The notes under the pieces are model-generated. The model was not told the DNA's origin. It was given only the letters and a program-made list of their open reading frames with translations, and ran no database searches. The position numbers and the translations under genes were made by a program. Positions 25,164 to 33,566 of a DNA stretch of 34,324 nucleotides are shown piece after piece. The stretch comes from Chlamydia trachomatis. Its GTDB lineage: Bacteria > Chlamydiota > Chlamydiia > Chlamydiales > Rhabdochlamydiaceae. The first letter of the stretch is position 1. Each line of letters begins with the position of its first letter. The stretch spans positions 1 through 34,324 of the forward strand of contig CAMDHO010000024.1 of assembly GCA_945898205.1 (NCBI GenBank), given 5' to 3'.

Positions 25164-26246
25164 TTAAGCGGTTTTTGTTTTTTGAGCTTCCATTAAAGCG
25201 GCTGTAAGGTTGCTGATTTCCTGAGTAAGATTGTTTATTGTCAATTGCTGGGAGATCATATATACCCCACCTACACCATAAACAGTTAGCTCTTTAAGCG
25301 AAGGTAAGTAACTTCTTACTGTAGCTTTATTCTCTGGAGATAGCATTGCATATCCAGATGTAAGCCCTGCAACTGCTGCGGCTCCAATTTGATAGAGAGG
25401 AGTCTCGGTAAAGTATGAAGAAGCTGCGTAGGTAAGGGCGGCAGGCACAGCAGCAATGGCTAGATTTTTTATTGGGTTAGGGCAATTGGTCAAAGCAAAA
25501 CCAACAAAAGCTAGAGGAGCAACTACATTAGCAATCTTTTCAGCTGTCCCTCCCTGCGCAGACAAATAACCTGCTATAAATCCAAAAGAAAGCCCTGTCA
25601 ATGTTGAGGAGAAGTCTCCTTGTCTTTTTCCTTCTGTAACTCCTAACGCACGTTGAGCCTCTCGAGACGCTTCCCAAGCAGTATATGCATCTAGATCCTC
25701 ACTAGCCTGCTGCAGCTTTAGTGTTGCAATAGTTTGATATCCCTGGTTGACTAGTCTTTTATAAACACCACTAATTAGTGTCTTCTGCTCATCATCATAG
25801 TTTCCTGCTACTTTGTCGGCTAATATGTCAGGCAATCCAGCATCGCTTAGATCTAATAAGTCAGCTCCCTCTGTCTGAAGACGAGTTAGCTCATCTGTTG
25901 CATCAGCGACTTTTTCATCTAGATCGGTTTTATCTGAATCAGGACTTACAGAAGGTCTCTGAGCAAGATCTAGTGTTGTGTGGAATAGCCTAGTTTCCAA
26001 CTGGGAAGTAGTGAAAGGTTCGTTTGCTGTAATGCCAGCCAGCTGACCATCTAAACTAGTTCTCCCCATCTGAGGTTTTAGTTTTCCATCTGTGCCTAAG
26101 GCTTGGGCAAGAGATTTGATGGTCGCGAGGGCAGTCTTTGCAGTCTGTATAATGTCGGAACTAGTTGCGTCTTTGTCTGTGGGATTCTCTATTGCAATCA
26201 TGCTCGCATTTATAGAAGTATGTATTGTTGTATCTGGTACCATCAT
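25164..26246 (-). CDS. Putative secreted / inclusion-membrane-like protein
   Basis: This 360-aa protein has no family I recognise. Residues 1-215 are soluble and rich in Ala, Thr and Asp. Residues about 218-335 hold several hydrophobic stretches (GLSFGFIAGYLSA, NVVAPLAFVGFAL, LAIAAVPAALTYAASS, IGAAAVAGLTSGYAML). The end is a polar coiled-coil-like tail (LTQEISNLTAALMEAQK). There is no N-terminal signal peptide. Clustered hydrophobic segments without a leader are a feature of chlamydial type III-secreted membrane proteins, so this is a candidate; that is inference. The ATG has CAGGAGA upstream. Its promoter (26299-26327) is nearly the same as that of the 27043-27864 gene. Confidence 0.6.
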   Translation of the reverse strand: MMVPDTTIHTSINASMIAIENPTDKDATSSDIIQTAKTALATIKSLAQALGTDGKLKPQMGRTSLDGQLAGITANEPFTTSQLETRLFHTTLDLAQRPSVSPDSDKTDLDEKVADATDELTRLQTEGADLLDLSDAGLPDILADKVAGNYDDEQKTLISGVYKRLVNQGYQTIATLKLQQASEDLDAYTAWEASREAQRALGVTEGKRQGDFSSTLTGLSFGFIAGYLSAQGGTAEKIANVVAPLAFVGFALTNCPNPIKNLAIAAVPAALTYAASSYFTETPLYQIGAAAVAGLTSGYAMLSPENKATVRSYLPSLKELTVYGVGGVYMISQQLTINNLTQEISNLTAALMEAQKTKTA

Positions 26247-26298
26247 TATTCTCCTGTTTTTATGTTTATATGTTTGTTAAAGTTTATTCTAAATATCA

Positions 26299-26327
26299 AT
26301 TATAAATTTAATTACATAATAAATCAA
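26299..26327 (-). promoter_or_regulatory. Promoter of the 25164-26246 gene
   Basis: On the minus strand, TTGATT (26327-26322), a 17-base spacer and TATAAT (26304-26299) lie about 53 bases before the ATG. The spacer differs at only two positions from that of the promoter at 27920-27948. Confidence 0.65.
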
Positions 26328-26552
26328 TTTGTTTTTATGTTTATTTAATAATTTAATATCTATTTTTTTGATTCGTTATTTAAATTATTTATTTGTAGTA
26401 AGTTGTAGTGTTTTTTTATAGGCCCTTGATTGTTAGTTTGACATGTAATAGGTTCATAAATCCTCAAAGCTATACTTTTTTTAAATAAACACTTAAGGTT
26501 CTTTTAGAAAGATACTGCTGTGTATGTATTTAACCTGCTTAATATAAGCTTA

Positions 26553-26681
26553 TTAAGTTTGAAATGACTTGGATTTTATGAGAAGGTCTATAGGCGTGTT
26601 GAATGGATCTCTAAAGAAAGTCTGTAGAAGTTTAACTAAATCCCAAAATACTTTGGATCGATAGAGAGGAGGTAAATACAT
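26553..26681 (-). CDS. Very small hypothetical ORF
   Basis: The ATG at 26681 starts MYLPPLYRSKVFWDLVKLLQ and runs 42 codons to TAA. It has one amphipathic helix-like stretch. There is no good ribosome-binding site and no known family. It may be a gene relic or chance. Confidence 0.2.
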   Translation of the reverse strand: MYLPPLYRSKVFWDLVKLLQTFFRDPFNTPIDLLIKSKSFQT

Positions 26682-26745
26682 AGATTTAGCTTTTTAGTCC
26701 TTTCAAGAACGGTAAGGAGCTGTTGGGCAATGGTATAGTTACATC

Positions 26746-26799
26746 CGAGATTTGATCGCCGGAGATTTGATCTCTGGAGATCTGATCTCTGGAGATCTC
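26746..26799 (+). repeat. 15-bp tandem repeat, about 3.6 units
   Basis: Units begin at 26746, 26761, 26776 and 26791, with consensus GGAGATYTGATCTCT; the first unit is the most diverged. In one plus-strand frame they read GDLIS-GDLIS-GDLN, a pentapeptide periodicity, within a 38-codon open stretch without a start that stops soon after. It may be a remnant of a repeat-containing gene. Confidence 0.6.
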
Positions 26800-26990
26800 A
26801 ATAAAAGATTGTCTTTCCAGTTTCTCAATTAGGAGAAAGGATTGATTTAACTATTTTAAGTAAGGGGAATATCGAGAGGGAGCTCATGAAGTATGAATTA
26901 GAAAGATGAAGGAAATAGGATTTTTATAGGGAATAAATATAGTTGTTGAATTCTTTCATGCTATAAATAGTGTCTATTTATGAAATAATA

Positions 26991-27023
26991 AAAACGGAAA
27001 TGAATTACATTCATTTCCGTTTT
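26991..27023. terminator. Terminator after the 27043-27864 gene
   Basis: AAAACGGAAATGAA (26991-27004), a 5-base loop and TTCATTTCCGTTTT (27010-27023) form a perfect 14-bp stem with T-runs in both directions. It lies about 20 bases past the end of the minus-strand gene. Confidence 0.85.
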
Positions 27024-27042
27024 CTTTTTTTAGTTTTGCTTA

Positions 27043-27864
27043 TTATTTTTCATTTGTTTGAGCCGTATAATTTTGATAGTGAAAAAAGCAACTAGCCACT
27101 AGTGTAACGGCTAGGGTTGCTATAACGAAAGTCTTTGATAAGGATGATGATTGAGCAGCTTTTAAATCAGCTTCCAACGGTCGATCATGTAAAGTCTTAA
27201 TTTGTACGGCAGAATCCGCAAGCTGAAGGGCTTTGCTATCATTACTATCTGTTAGAGACTGTTTGTCTGTTTTCAGTGTCTCTTCTCTCCCTAGCGCACT
27301 AATCAACTCTGATTTAGTTTGCGTTAATTCCGCTGTTAACTCGTTGATTTGGACTAGTGAATTTGCGGCTTCTTCTAATTTGAGGGCCAAAGACTGCTCT
27401 ACTAGCAGGATATGATTTTGAGCAGCGGTTGCGACATTTAGAATAGACTGTTTATGTGCTGAAACCCTCGAAAACATGCCTTGTTTAGCCTCTTCTGTCT
27501 GAAATGCCGTTTTAGCAGCATCTAGCTTATCTTTAGATTTTTGTACTTGCTTGTCTAAACTAGAAGCAACTGCAGGAGTTCGGACTTTCGATGCACCTGC
27601 ACTAGCAGTCTTAGTTGATTTTTCTGAAGTTAAAGGATTTGGAGCGCTAGTAACTGCTGCAGGCTTCTTATTAGTAATAGAGGTGTCATCATCACTATCA
27701 GAATTGAAAGAGTTGCCGCTGCCAGATAAGGTTGAGATTTTAGATTGCTGAGCATTAGTGTTTGAGGTGAGTCTCTCTGGATTCTCCTGAGTCCTCGCAG
27801 TGACAGATACGTAACTAGAGAGCATACTTTCTTGTCTCTTAAGAAGAGGAGTAGTAGTATTCAT
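27043..27864 (-). CDS. Putative secreted coiled-coil protein with C-terminal membrane anchor
   Basis: This 273-aa protein is in no family I recognise. Residues 1-105 are Ser/Thr/Asn-rich and look disordered (SGSGNSFNSDSDDDTSITNK). About 105-240 is coiled coil with Lys/Glu/Leu/Gln heptads (LVQINELTAELTQTKSELIS). A single membrane helix lies near 244-262 (KTFVIATLAVTLVASCFF), followed by a short tail. It has no signal peptide. A disordered N-terminus, coiled coil and tail anchor fit a bacterial effector acting at host or inclusion membranes, but this is inference. The ribosome-binding site is AAGGAAG. The promoter is a perfect consensus and is shared with the 25164-26246 gene. Confidence 0.6.
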   Translation of the reverse strand: MNTTTPLLKRQESMLSSYVSVTARTQENPERLTSNTNAQQSKISTLSGSGNSFNSDSDDDTSITNKKPAAVTSAPNPLTSEKSTKTASAGASKVRTPAVASSLDKQVQKSKDKLDAAKTAFQTEEAKQGMFSRVSAHKQSILNVATAAQNHILLVEQSLALKLEEAANSLVQINELTAELTQTKSELISALGREETLKTDKQSLTDSNDSKALQLADSAVQIKTLHDRPLEADLKAAQSSSLSKTFVIATLAVTLVASCFFHYQNYTAQTNEK

Positions 27865-27919
27865 TTTATCTTCCTTTTGTTAGTTTATTATTAATGTGTT
27901 TTGTTTTATTTAAGTTCTA

Positions 27920-27948
27920 ATTATAAATTTAATTGTATAATATGTCAA
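27920..27948 (-). promoter_or_regulatory. Perfect-consensus promoter of the 27043-27864 gene
   Basis: On the minus strand, TTGACA (27948-27943), exactly 17 bases and TATAAT (27925-27920) lie about 56 bases before the ATG. Both hexamers are full sigma-70 consensus, which is unusual and predicts strong expression. Confidence 0.75.
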
Positions 27949-28108
27949 ATTATTATTAATTGCGTTTAGTTGTGTTTCTTGTTGTATATGTGTCTTATAG
28001 TTAATTGCTAGTGTTTTTTTGTTGTTTGGCGTAATAGGCATATGTAATTAATTTTTAGGTGTATAGATTTTTTTTAAAAAAACAGGATTTGAATCTATAA
28101 GAAGTTTG

Positions 28109-30208
28109 TTATTTGACTAATTGGATTTGAACAGAGACCCTATCGTCATTCGTCGTATGGGTATAAGAAGTTCTTAGCTTCCAGTGGCTTGCTAAGAGTG
28201 TAAATAGATCGATTTTATAGCTGTTGTAGGAGGGTTCGAAGAGACGGCCCCATCCATGGTGAGAAGAAATAAAACAGCCCCAGGTAGGGGAAATCTTAAA
28301 GCTAATTTGACTTAAGAAAGTGTTTCTTTTATCCGATAAGGGGGACTCTTCAAGTTCAGGGATGGATCTTGCCATCTCGAGCATAAAGTTTTCATGGTCG
28401 GCTTTTCTCCAGTCAAAGCGACTTCTATGCCTAAACTCTAAAGCGCAAGCTACGTGGGCATTAAAAGTAAGTCCAGCGCGTAGATTAGAAAAGTCTAGGA
28501 GGTCTTCTTCAAAATTCCAACAAGTATGCGCTTGAAGCTCATAAGAGGGTCTGCTCCATATTGCCGATAAATATCCTTTAGGACAGGTTTTTTTATAGGT
28601 TGTATCGCTAAAAAAAGCATATGTGTGGAGGTCTAAGATGAAAGAGGGGGAAAAAAAGGGGCTGTTTTTTAAAAATAACTTGTTGGAAAGGCCGATTTTT
28701 AGGCTATTTATTTGATAAAGGCCATCTTCTAGACTAAAAGTATAATGTCTGCTTAAATGCGCTTTAGGATGAGAAATTCCTGTATAGTCAATATAGGGTT
28801 CGACAATATGCTTAAAGGTAGAGTAACGATGATAAAATGGAGCGTTAGCTTTGCCCCCATAGGAGAGCACTCCTTGTCCTACTGATTCATTAAAGGGGTT
28901 ATTGTTATAGAAAATACCGAGAACGCCGACAGTAGGGGTAAAATGAATAGGGCCTGCTGAAAAAGGTCTGTAGAGACTATTCCTGGTTTCTAACCTAGTT
29001 GCGTGCGTTTCATGTAGAGAGGGGTAGGCTTTAATGAGGTCTCTGGCGTAAACATAGTCTAAATATCCTGCGCTGACATAGTTTTCAGATAAAATCCCTG
29101 TAGACCCTATTGACATGGGACGAATGCCCGCTTTTAATAAGGGAAGTTTTTGGTTAATGCTCTCAAAATTGTTGAGTCTCGGTTCCACTGTAAAAGAAGA
29201 GAAGGCGATGTCTTCTTGATGGGTTAAACGAAATTGTGTTCTTTTTTGCGTATTAATTTCAAAGTCACTACTTGGAAAATCACTGATCATTTTAAGGTCG
29301 TGATATTTGTCATAAGTTGCATGGGTGATTGTTTTTGCATCTTCAGTTTCATGGTGAAAAAGGCCTTGTAACCTATATCTTTTTAAGCCGTGTTCATCGG
29401 AAACTTCTTTGTCATAAGCCCCATAACTTCTGCTAACAAAAGTTGTTTTTGTGTCTTTAGAAAAATATTCGGATTCGAAGGCAGCACCGGGGCCCTTGGT
29501 AAGTCGATAGTCTAGACGTAAAAAGAGGTTCAACTCTTCCCAAGAAAACACACGGTAGCGCATACTAACTCTAGGTCCAATCCCTTTGTCCCATACAACT
29601 TTATAACGTAAGGGAGGGGTAGAGATGTTTTGTAAGTTGGTTTTAAAAGAGGGAAGCCAAAATAAGGGAACGTTAAAAAGTTGAAATTGAACATTCGAAG
29701 ATTTTACAAGTGATTGTTTTGAGAGTTCTATAGAGCTAGCAGAAATTTTCCAAAAAGGATCAATGCTCTCAGAGGAACTGACAAACGCTCCATAGATAAC
29801 ATAGTTTCCAGAGCCTTCTAAATCAATCCTATCGCCACCGATAATCCAAAGCCCCTCTGAAGTGCGCCCATCCCAAAGAGTTCCCGTATTATGAACGAAG
29901 TCATATTCTAAACGTGTCCCTACAAAAACTTTATCTCCATATTCAAAAAGTAGATCCCCCGCAGCAGTAAGAGAGATGATGGTTTCTCCATTCTCTGTTT
30001 TATTAATATATTTGATTGTTTGAGCTTGAATGTGGATATTTTGAGACGAGACGACTCCGCCTTGATCTGTTTGTAAAATGCCATCGCTAAAGATAGGGTC
30101 TTTAAGATTTACTTCGATGTTTCCAGAAAAATCGGAAGCAGCAAGTTTTGAAAAAACTAATAAGAGGCTCAATAGATATTTGTGTTTATATTTAAAATAA
30201 GCGGGCAT
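28109..30208 (-). CDS. lptD: LPS-assembly outer-membrane protein LptD
   Basis: LptD is the barrel that inserts lipopolysaccharide into the outer leaflet. The 699-aa protein has a signal-like N-terminus (about 12-26, LLSLLLVFSKLAASD), an OstA-type beta-jellyroll (about 45-160, including SQNIHIQAQTIKYIN), the NVPLFWLPSF motif found before the barrel in LptD proteins, and a long C-terminal region of alternating aromatic beta-strands ending in RVSVQIQLVK. Length is near the usual size. The start at 30208 has an AGGAT site. It follows the HEAT-repeat protein by 54 bases on the same strand, and maf lies before that. I recall the same envelope-gene neighbourhood in Chlamydia. Confidence 0.85.
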   Translation of the reverse strand: MPAYFKYKHKYLLSLLLVFSKLAASDFSGNIEVNLKDPIFSDGILQTDQGGVVSSQNIHIQAQTIKYINKTENGETIISLTAAGDLLFEYGDKVFVGTRLEYDFVHNTGTLWDGRTSEGLWIIGGDRIDLEGSGNYVIYGAFVSSSESIDPFWKISASSIELSKQSLVKSSNVQFQLFNVPLFWLPSFKTNLQNISTPPLRYKVVWDKGIGPRVSMRYRVFSWEELNLFLRLDYRLTKGPGAAFESEYFSKDTKTTFVSRSYGAYDKEVSDEHGLKRYRLQGLFHHETEDAKTITHATYDKYHDLKMISDFPSSDFEINTQKRTQFRLTHQEDIAFSSFTVEPRLNNFESINQKLPLLKAGIRPMSIGSTGILSENYVSAGYLDYVYARDLIKAYPSLHETHATRLETRNSLYRPFSAGPIHFTPTVGVLGIFYNNNPFNESVGQGVLSYGGKANAPFYHRYSTFKHIVEPYIDYTGISHPKAHLSRHYTFSLEDGLYQINSLKIGLSNKLFLKNSPFFSPSFILDLHTYAFFSDTTYKKTCPKGYLSAIWSRPSYELQAHTCWNFEEDLLDFSNLRAGLTFNAHVACALEFRHRSRFDWRKADHENFMLEMARSIPELEESPLSDKRNTFLSQISFKISPTWGCFISSHHGWGRLFEPSYNSYKIDLFTLLASHWKLRTSYTHTTNDDRVSVQIQLVK

Positions 30209-30262
30209 GAGATCCTAAATATTCCTATTTGAAAAAAGGATATAGGACAGGAAGAAATTTTA

Positions 30263-31981
30263 CTAGAGAAGAGTGTGTAGTAAGATACCTGCAAGAACGG
30301 GACGGTTTTGAGGATTCCCAAGTTCTATGGCTTCTAAAAGAAAATCAATGGCTTCATCAGGTTGTTCTCTTGCTAATGTTTCATAAGCATGAATAAGGAG
30401 AGAGGAGCTTTCTTCGGGAGTAAGAGAGTAGGGAGTGTCTGTGAGTCGAAGGTTCCAAGGAAGCGAAGATCTAAACCGGATGAGTTCATGAGATTTACTT
30501 TCTTGGATAAAGTCTTCTATGATCTGTTTGTAGGGCCCGGGTTCTCCGAGGCTCAATAGCGCTAGATTGCAGTAAGTTCGGATTAAAGGAGCGCCTGTTG
30601 TTAAGGATTTTTCTTTGAGAAGCTCTACCGCTCCTGGGGTTTGCAAAGTTTCTAATAAAGAGACGATTCGAGGAATCAGTTCATTTTGTTTGCTAGCAAA
30701 AAGTTTGTTTGCAAGGCTTAAAAAGTCTTTTTCGGGAAGGTCTAAGCTTTTTGTAATAATTAACTCTTTTACGGCGAGAGTGAGAGCTCTGATATCATAA
30801 AATGAGTCTTCTGCTTTTTGAGTCGAAGAAGAGATTACTTTCCAAGCCCGTAGTGAGCTTCCTGTGGAGTGTTGTTGCTGAAATCCTAAATCTTTGCTGT
30901 CTCGGATTAAAAACTCTAATAAGACAGGAAGGCTTCTGGCGTCTTTTCTCTGTAAAAGAGAAAATGCAGCATTGAATCGTATTTGCATGTTACGACTTTC
31001 TAGTAAAGCTGAGAGAACTTCCTCTTGTCCTTTGATTTCTGATAAGAGTGCAATAGCAAAAACATTGCCATTTTCTGCTTCAAGCGCGATTTTTCCTGCA
31101 GCTCGGTCATCCCCGAGGAGAAAAAGAGAGTGTAGTGCAGCAAGTTGTACTGAAGGAGATGCGTGTGTTGTAAGCCTTTTAAGTTTTTTTACGGATTTCA
31201 TGTCTTTAAGATAGCCTAAAGCAGCAGCACACGCTTCTTGTTCTGCGCTATTTAGATGTGTTGCAGCCGCTCGAATAGGCGGGAGTAAGTCGTCTCTTCC
31301 GTGTCTTGCAGCACTTAAAATAGCTTCGATTCTTGTGGGGTGAAAAGAGTCGTCCATTAGATGTCTAAGAATGTGGGTCGCTTCAGAAGTTCCTATAATG
31401 GCAAAGAACTCAGGAAAAAAAAAGCGCATTTGAGGAGGGATTCTATACATAAGAGATTCAATTTGTCCCGTGGAGCTTTTAGTTTTTCTTTGAGCTAAAA
31501 TAAAAGCGGCTTCTAAACGAGTGTAAAGGAATTCAGAGGACATGGCTTTATTTAGCAAAATATCAGCATAGTCTTCTTGCATCCTTCCAAGATATTGGAT
31601 AGCAGCAAGTTGTACTTGGACATCAGAACTTGATAGCGCTTGGCTTAAGAGGTTGGGGGGGGCGCTTAATCCTCCTATGGAGTATCCAAAAATACCTAGA
31701 ATTTGTTTTTCGGGGCTCGAGTTTTTAGCGCTTTGTTCCAAAATAATAGTGGCTATTTGTTGTAGGATCTCAAAGTCGTGCCTTCCTAGCTCTTGTCGAT
31801 ATTTTTTATAGAGAGCTAAAGATTCTTTACAGTCTTTGACTTGGGTTAGGTAGATGATTTGTTGTTTATTTTGAAGGAAAGGTTGTTCTTCTTTAAAGTC
31901 TTCATCCGCAAAACATTTAGCAGGAAAAATGCCGTTAGCTGTTATTAAAGACAGAAAAAATAGAGAGTAAAAAACAATCAC
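30263..31981 (-). CDS. Exported HEAT-repeat protein
   Basis: The 572-aa protein has an N-terminal signal peptide (about 1-25, VFYSLFFLSLITANGIF) and then helical HEAT-like repeats, visible as recurring units such as VQLAAIQYLGRM, TRLEAAFILAQR, VQLAALHSLFLLGDDRAA and IRFNAAFSLLQRKDARS. Such alpha-solenoids bind other proteins; here it would act in the periplasm or outer membrane. It starts 7 bases after maf and precedes lptD, so an envelope role is likely but unproven. No catalytic residues are apparent. Stop is TAG. Confidence 0.75.
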   Translation of the reverse strand: MIVFYSLFFLSLITANGIFPAKCFADEDFKEEQPFLQNKQQIIYLTQVKDCKESLALYKKYRQELGRHDFEILQQIATIILEQSAKNSSPEKQILGIFGYSIGGLSAPPNLLSQALSSSDVQVQLAAIQYLGRMQEDYADILLNKAMSSEFLYTRLEAAFILAQRKTKSSTGQIESLMYRIPPQMRFFFPEFFAIIGTSEATHILRHLMDDSFHPTRIEAILSAARHGRDDLLPPIRAAATHLNSAEQEACAAALGYLKDMKSVKKLKRLTTHASPSVQLAALHSLFLLGDDRAAGKIALEAENGNVFAIALLSEIKGQEEVLSALLESRNMQIRFNAAFSLLQRKDARSLPVLLEFLIRDSKDLGFQQQHSTGSSLRAWKVISSSTQKAEDSFYDIRALTLAVKELIITKSLDLPEKDFLSLANKLFASKQNELIPRIVSLLETLQTPGAVELLKEKSLTTGAPLIRTYCNLALLSLGEPGPYKQIIEDFIQESKSHELIRFRSSLPWNLRLTDTPYSLTPEESSSLLIHAYETLAREQPDEAIDFLLEAIELGNPQNRPVLAGILLHTLL

Positions 31982-31988
31982 TGGTTAC

Positions 31989-32576
31989 CTATAAGCTTTT
32001 CAAGTGTTGCCATAAGTTGATGCCAACGTTCAGTAAAATTTCTCTTAAAGAGGTTAAGGGGAGTCCCATGACATTGTAGTAACATCCTTCTATTTTTTTA
32101 ACAATCAAAGAACCGCTTTTCTGGATAGCATAACCACCTGCTTTATCTAAAAAATCAACATGGAGCAGGTAATTATGGATTTGATCTGAGGTCAATTCGT
32201 GAAATAAAATTTTAGTTTCTTCGTTTGTAGTTGTTATCATGCCGTTATGAAAGAGAGAGAGCGAGGTGAATACGCTGTGCCATTGCCCCGAGAGTTTCTG
32301 TAAGAAGGAGACAGCTTCTTCAAAAGATTTTGGCTTGTTATAGACTATGCCCGCATGGAAAACGATTGTGTCAGCGGTTAAAATTATTCGATTTGGATGA
32401 TCAATAGAAAGACTTTCTGCTTTTTTTTGAGATAACGTTCGAACGTAAGTTATAGGATCTCCCAAGAATGGGATAGTTTCCTCGTCAAAAGAAGAGGGGA
32501 TTTTAGTGAAAGGCACTGAAAAAAAATGTAGGATTTCTTCCCTTCTGGGAGATCCTGATCCGAGAATAATTTCCAT
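31989..32576 (-). CDS. maf: Maf-like nucleotide pyrophosphatase
   Basis: Maf proteins hydrolyse non-canonical or modified NTPs. From the ATG at 32576 the 195-aa protein begins EIILGSGSPRREEILHF, the standard family start. It also has TLSQKKAES, ILTADTIVFHAGIVYNKPKS with the catalytic Asp in TADT, DKAGGYAIQKSG and IEGCYYNVMGLPL. A TTG at 32612 in the same frame adds 12 residues and has a better ribosome-binding site (AAGGAAG), so it could be the true start. It lies 7 bases upstream of the HEAT-protein gene and is probably cotranscribed with it and lptD. Stop is TAG. Confidence 0.9.
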   Translation of the reverse strand: MEIILGSGSPRREEILHFFSVPFTKIPSSFDEETIPFLGDPITYVRTLSQKKAESLSIDHPNRIILTADTIVFHAGIVYNKPKSFEEAVSFLQKLSGQWHSVFTSLSLFHNGMITTTNEETKILFHELTSDQIHNYLLHVDFLDKAGGYAIQKSGSLIVKKIEGCYYNVMGLPLTSLREILLNVGINLWQHLKSL

Positions 32577-32631
32577 GTCGGAATTATGAAGGACTTCTCT
32601 ATTTTTCGGCAAGGAGCTTCCTTCTAATAAT

Positions 32632-32672
32632 AGTTCATGAAGCCTGCTCTTGAAAGGGAGGCTTCACGAACT
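32632..32672. terminator. Long hairpin between the 32680 gene and maf
   Basis: AGTTCATGAAGCCT (32632-32645) pairs with AGGCTTCACGAACT (32659-32672) at 13 of 14 positions. It follows the stop of the minus-strand gene at 32680 but has no clear T-run on that strand, so termination is probable but not sure. It could instead shape the maf leader. Confidence 0.5.
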
Positions 32673-32679
32673 AAGGGGC

Positions 32680-33159
32680 TTATAAAGCAGATGCTTTATT
32701 TGTTCCTTTTCCAAATAAGGAAGAAAGGAAACTGCTGATCCCAGTAAAGATTCCTTTAAAAATAGAGGCGACAATGACTAAAGGTAGTAGAATAAGAGCT
32801 TTAGCGAGAAGTCCTAAGCTTCCGATAAATGTTTTCTTGGATGAATCTGTAATATTCACGGCTTCAGTTTCTATTTCTATTGGAGCCTCTAATACAGAAA
32901 AATCTATAGCAGAGGTGTTTTCTATGTCTTTTTGTCCAAAAACCATTTTATAAGCATGAGAGAAAATGGATTCAGAGGAAGGGTCCTCTTCTTCGTAGCT
33001 TGAAATTGAACTGCAACCACAGCAATGATCATGTGAGTCATTTTCGATTGTTGTAGAGCTTCTTTTTGCTAGTAAAGCAGCACCTGCGGCTACTCCAGTT
33101 AATCCTAAACCTAAAGCTATTTGCGTATTTCTATTAGATAAATCAATTCCTGGTACCAT
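32680..33159 (-). CDS. Small membrane protein with two hydrophobic segments
   Basis: This 159-aa protein is in no family I recognise. Residues about 13-31 (QIALGLGLTGVAAGAALLA) and about 115-145 (LGLLAKALILLPLVIVASIF) are hydrophobic. A short Cys/His cluster (HDHCCGC, near 43-49) could bind metal, followed by an acidic middle. The end is Gly/Ser/Phe-rich (SSFLSSLFGKG). The ribosome-binding site is AGGAGA. Two hydrophobic segments and lack of a classical leader suggest a chlamydial inclusion-membrane or envelope protein, by inference only. Confidence 0.6.
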   Translation of the reverse strand: MVPGIDLSNRNTQIALGLGLTGVAAGAALLAKRSSTTIENDSHDHCCGCSSISSYEEEDPSSESIFSHAYKMVFGQKDIENTSAIDFSVLEAPIEIETEAVNITDSSKKTFIGSLGLLAKALILLPLVIVASIFKGIFTGISSFLSSLFGKGTNKASAL

Positions 33160-33517
33160 AACAAATCTCCTGTGTTTTTTACACGTTACTTTACTGTGAA
33201 ATTATTAAGAAAATGTTTAAACTATCATTAAGGAGGTATAAAGAAAAGAAAAATGTAAACCTGTGTTGATGTAAGCGGAAATGTCAAACGGCTTTTTTTA
33301 GTTCATCGAAACAATTTGGATTGAGATTTCTACGCCTCTTGTGGACTTGTTCAAATTAAAGGTAGAATTTTTACAAGCGATTTACTAGAGATCAAGAGCC
33401 TCAACTAGATACCGGATTGGAATTCCTTTGATTTAAGAAAAGCCAACTGTTGTGAGTTGATCGTAAAGCTAAGAGGTTTATTGAAAAAACACTTTAGATT
33501 TCAATCTAAGAAAATGA
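33160..33517. other. Intergenic stretch before the Rpn gene
   Basis: No convincing gene is present. An AAGGAGG at about 33230 is followed 12 bases later by ATG-TAA, so it starts nothing. The stretch should hold the promoter of the leftward 32680-33159 gene, but no clear hexamers stand out. Confidence 0.4.
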
Positions 33518-33547
33518 TTGCAAAGGGACTTTATCCCTTGCTATACT
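33518..33547 (+). promoter_or_regulatory. Promoter of the Rpn-family gene
   Basis: TTGCAA (33518-33523), an 18-base spacer and TATACT (33542-33547) lie 20 bases before the ATG. The spacer contains the inverted repeat AAGGG-actttat-CCCTT, which could be an operator. Confidence 0.5.
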
Positions 33548-33566
33548 GAGATTTACAGGAGTTTTC

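Larger units (their letters stand above)
26328..26990. other. Long AT-rich intergenic region
   Basis: Mostly non-coding AT-rich DNA. It holds a weak 42-codon minus-strand frame (26553-26681) and a short 15-bp tandem repeat (26746-26799). No RNA gene or mobile element is evident, although its length and relic-like frames suggest a decayed gene. Confidence 0.4.

Noticed and set aside
26746-26799. CRISPR-like array
   Set aside because: Contiguous 15-bp units with no spacers.
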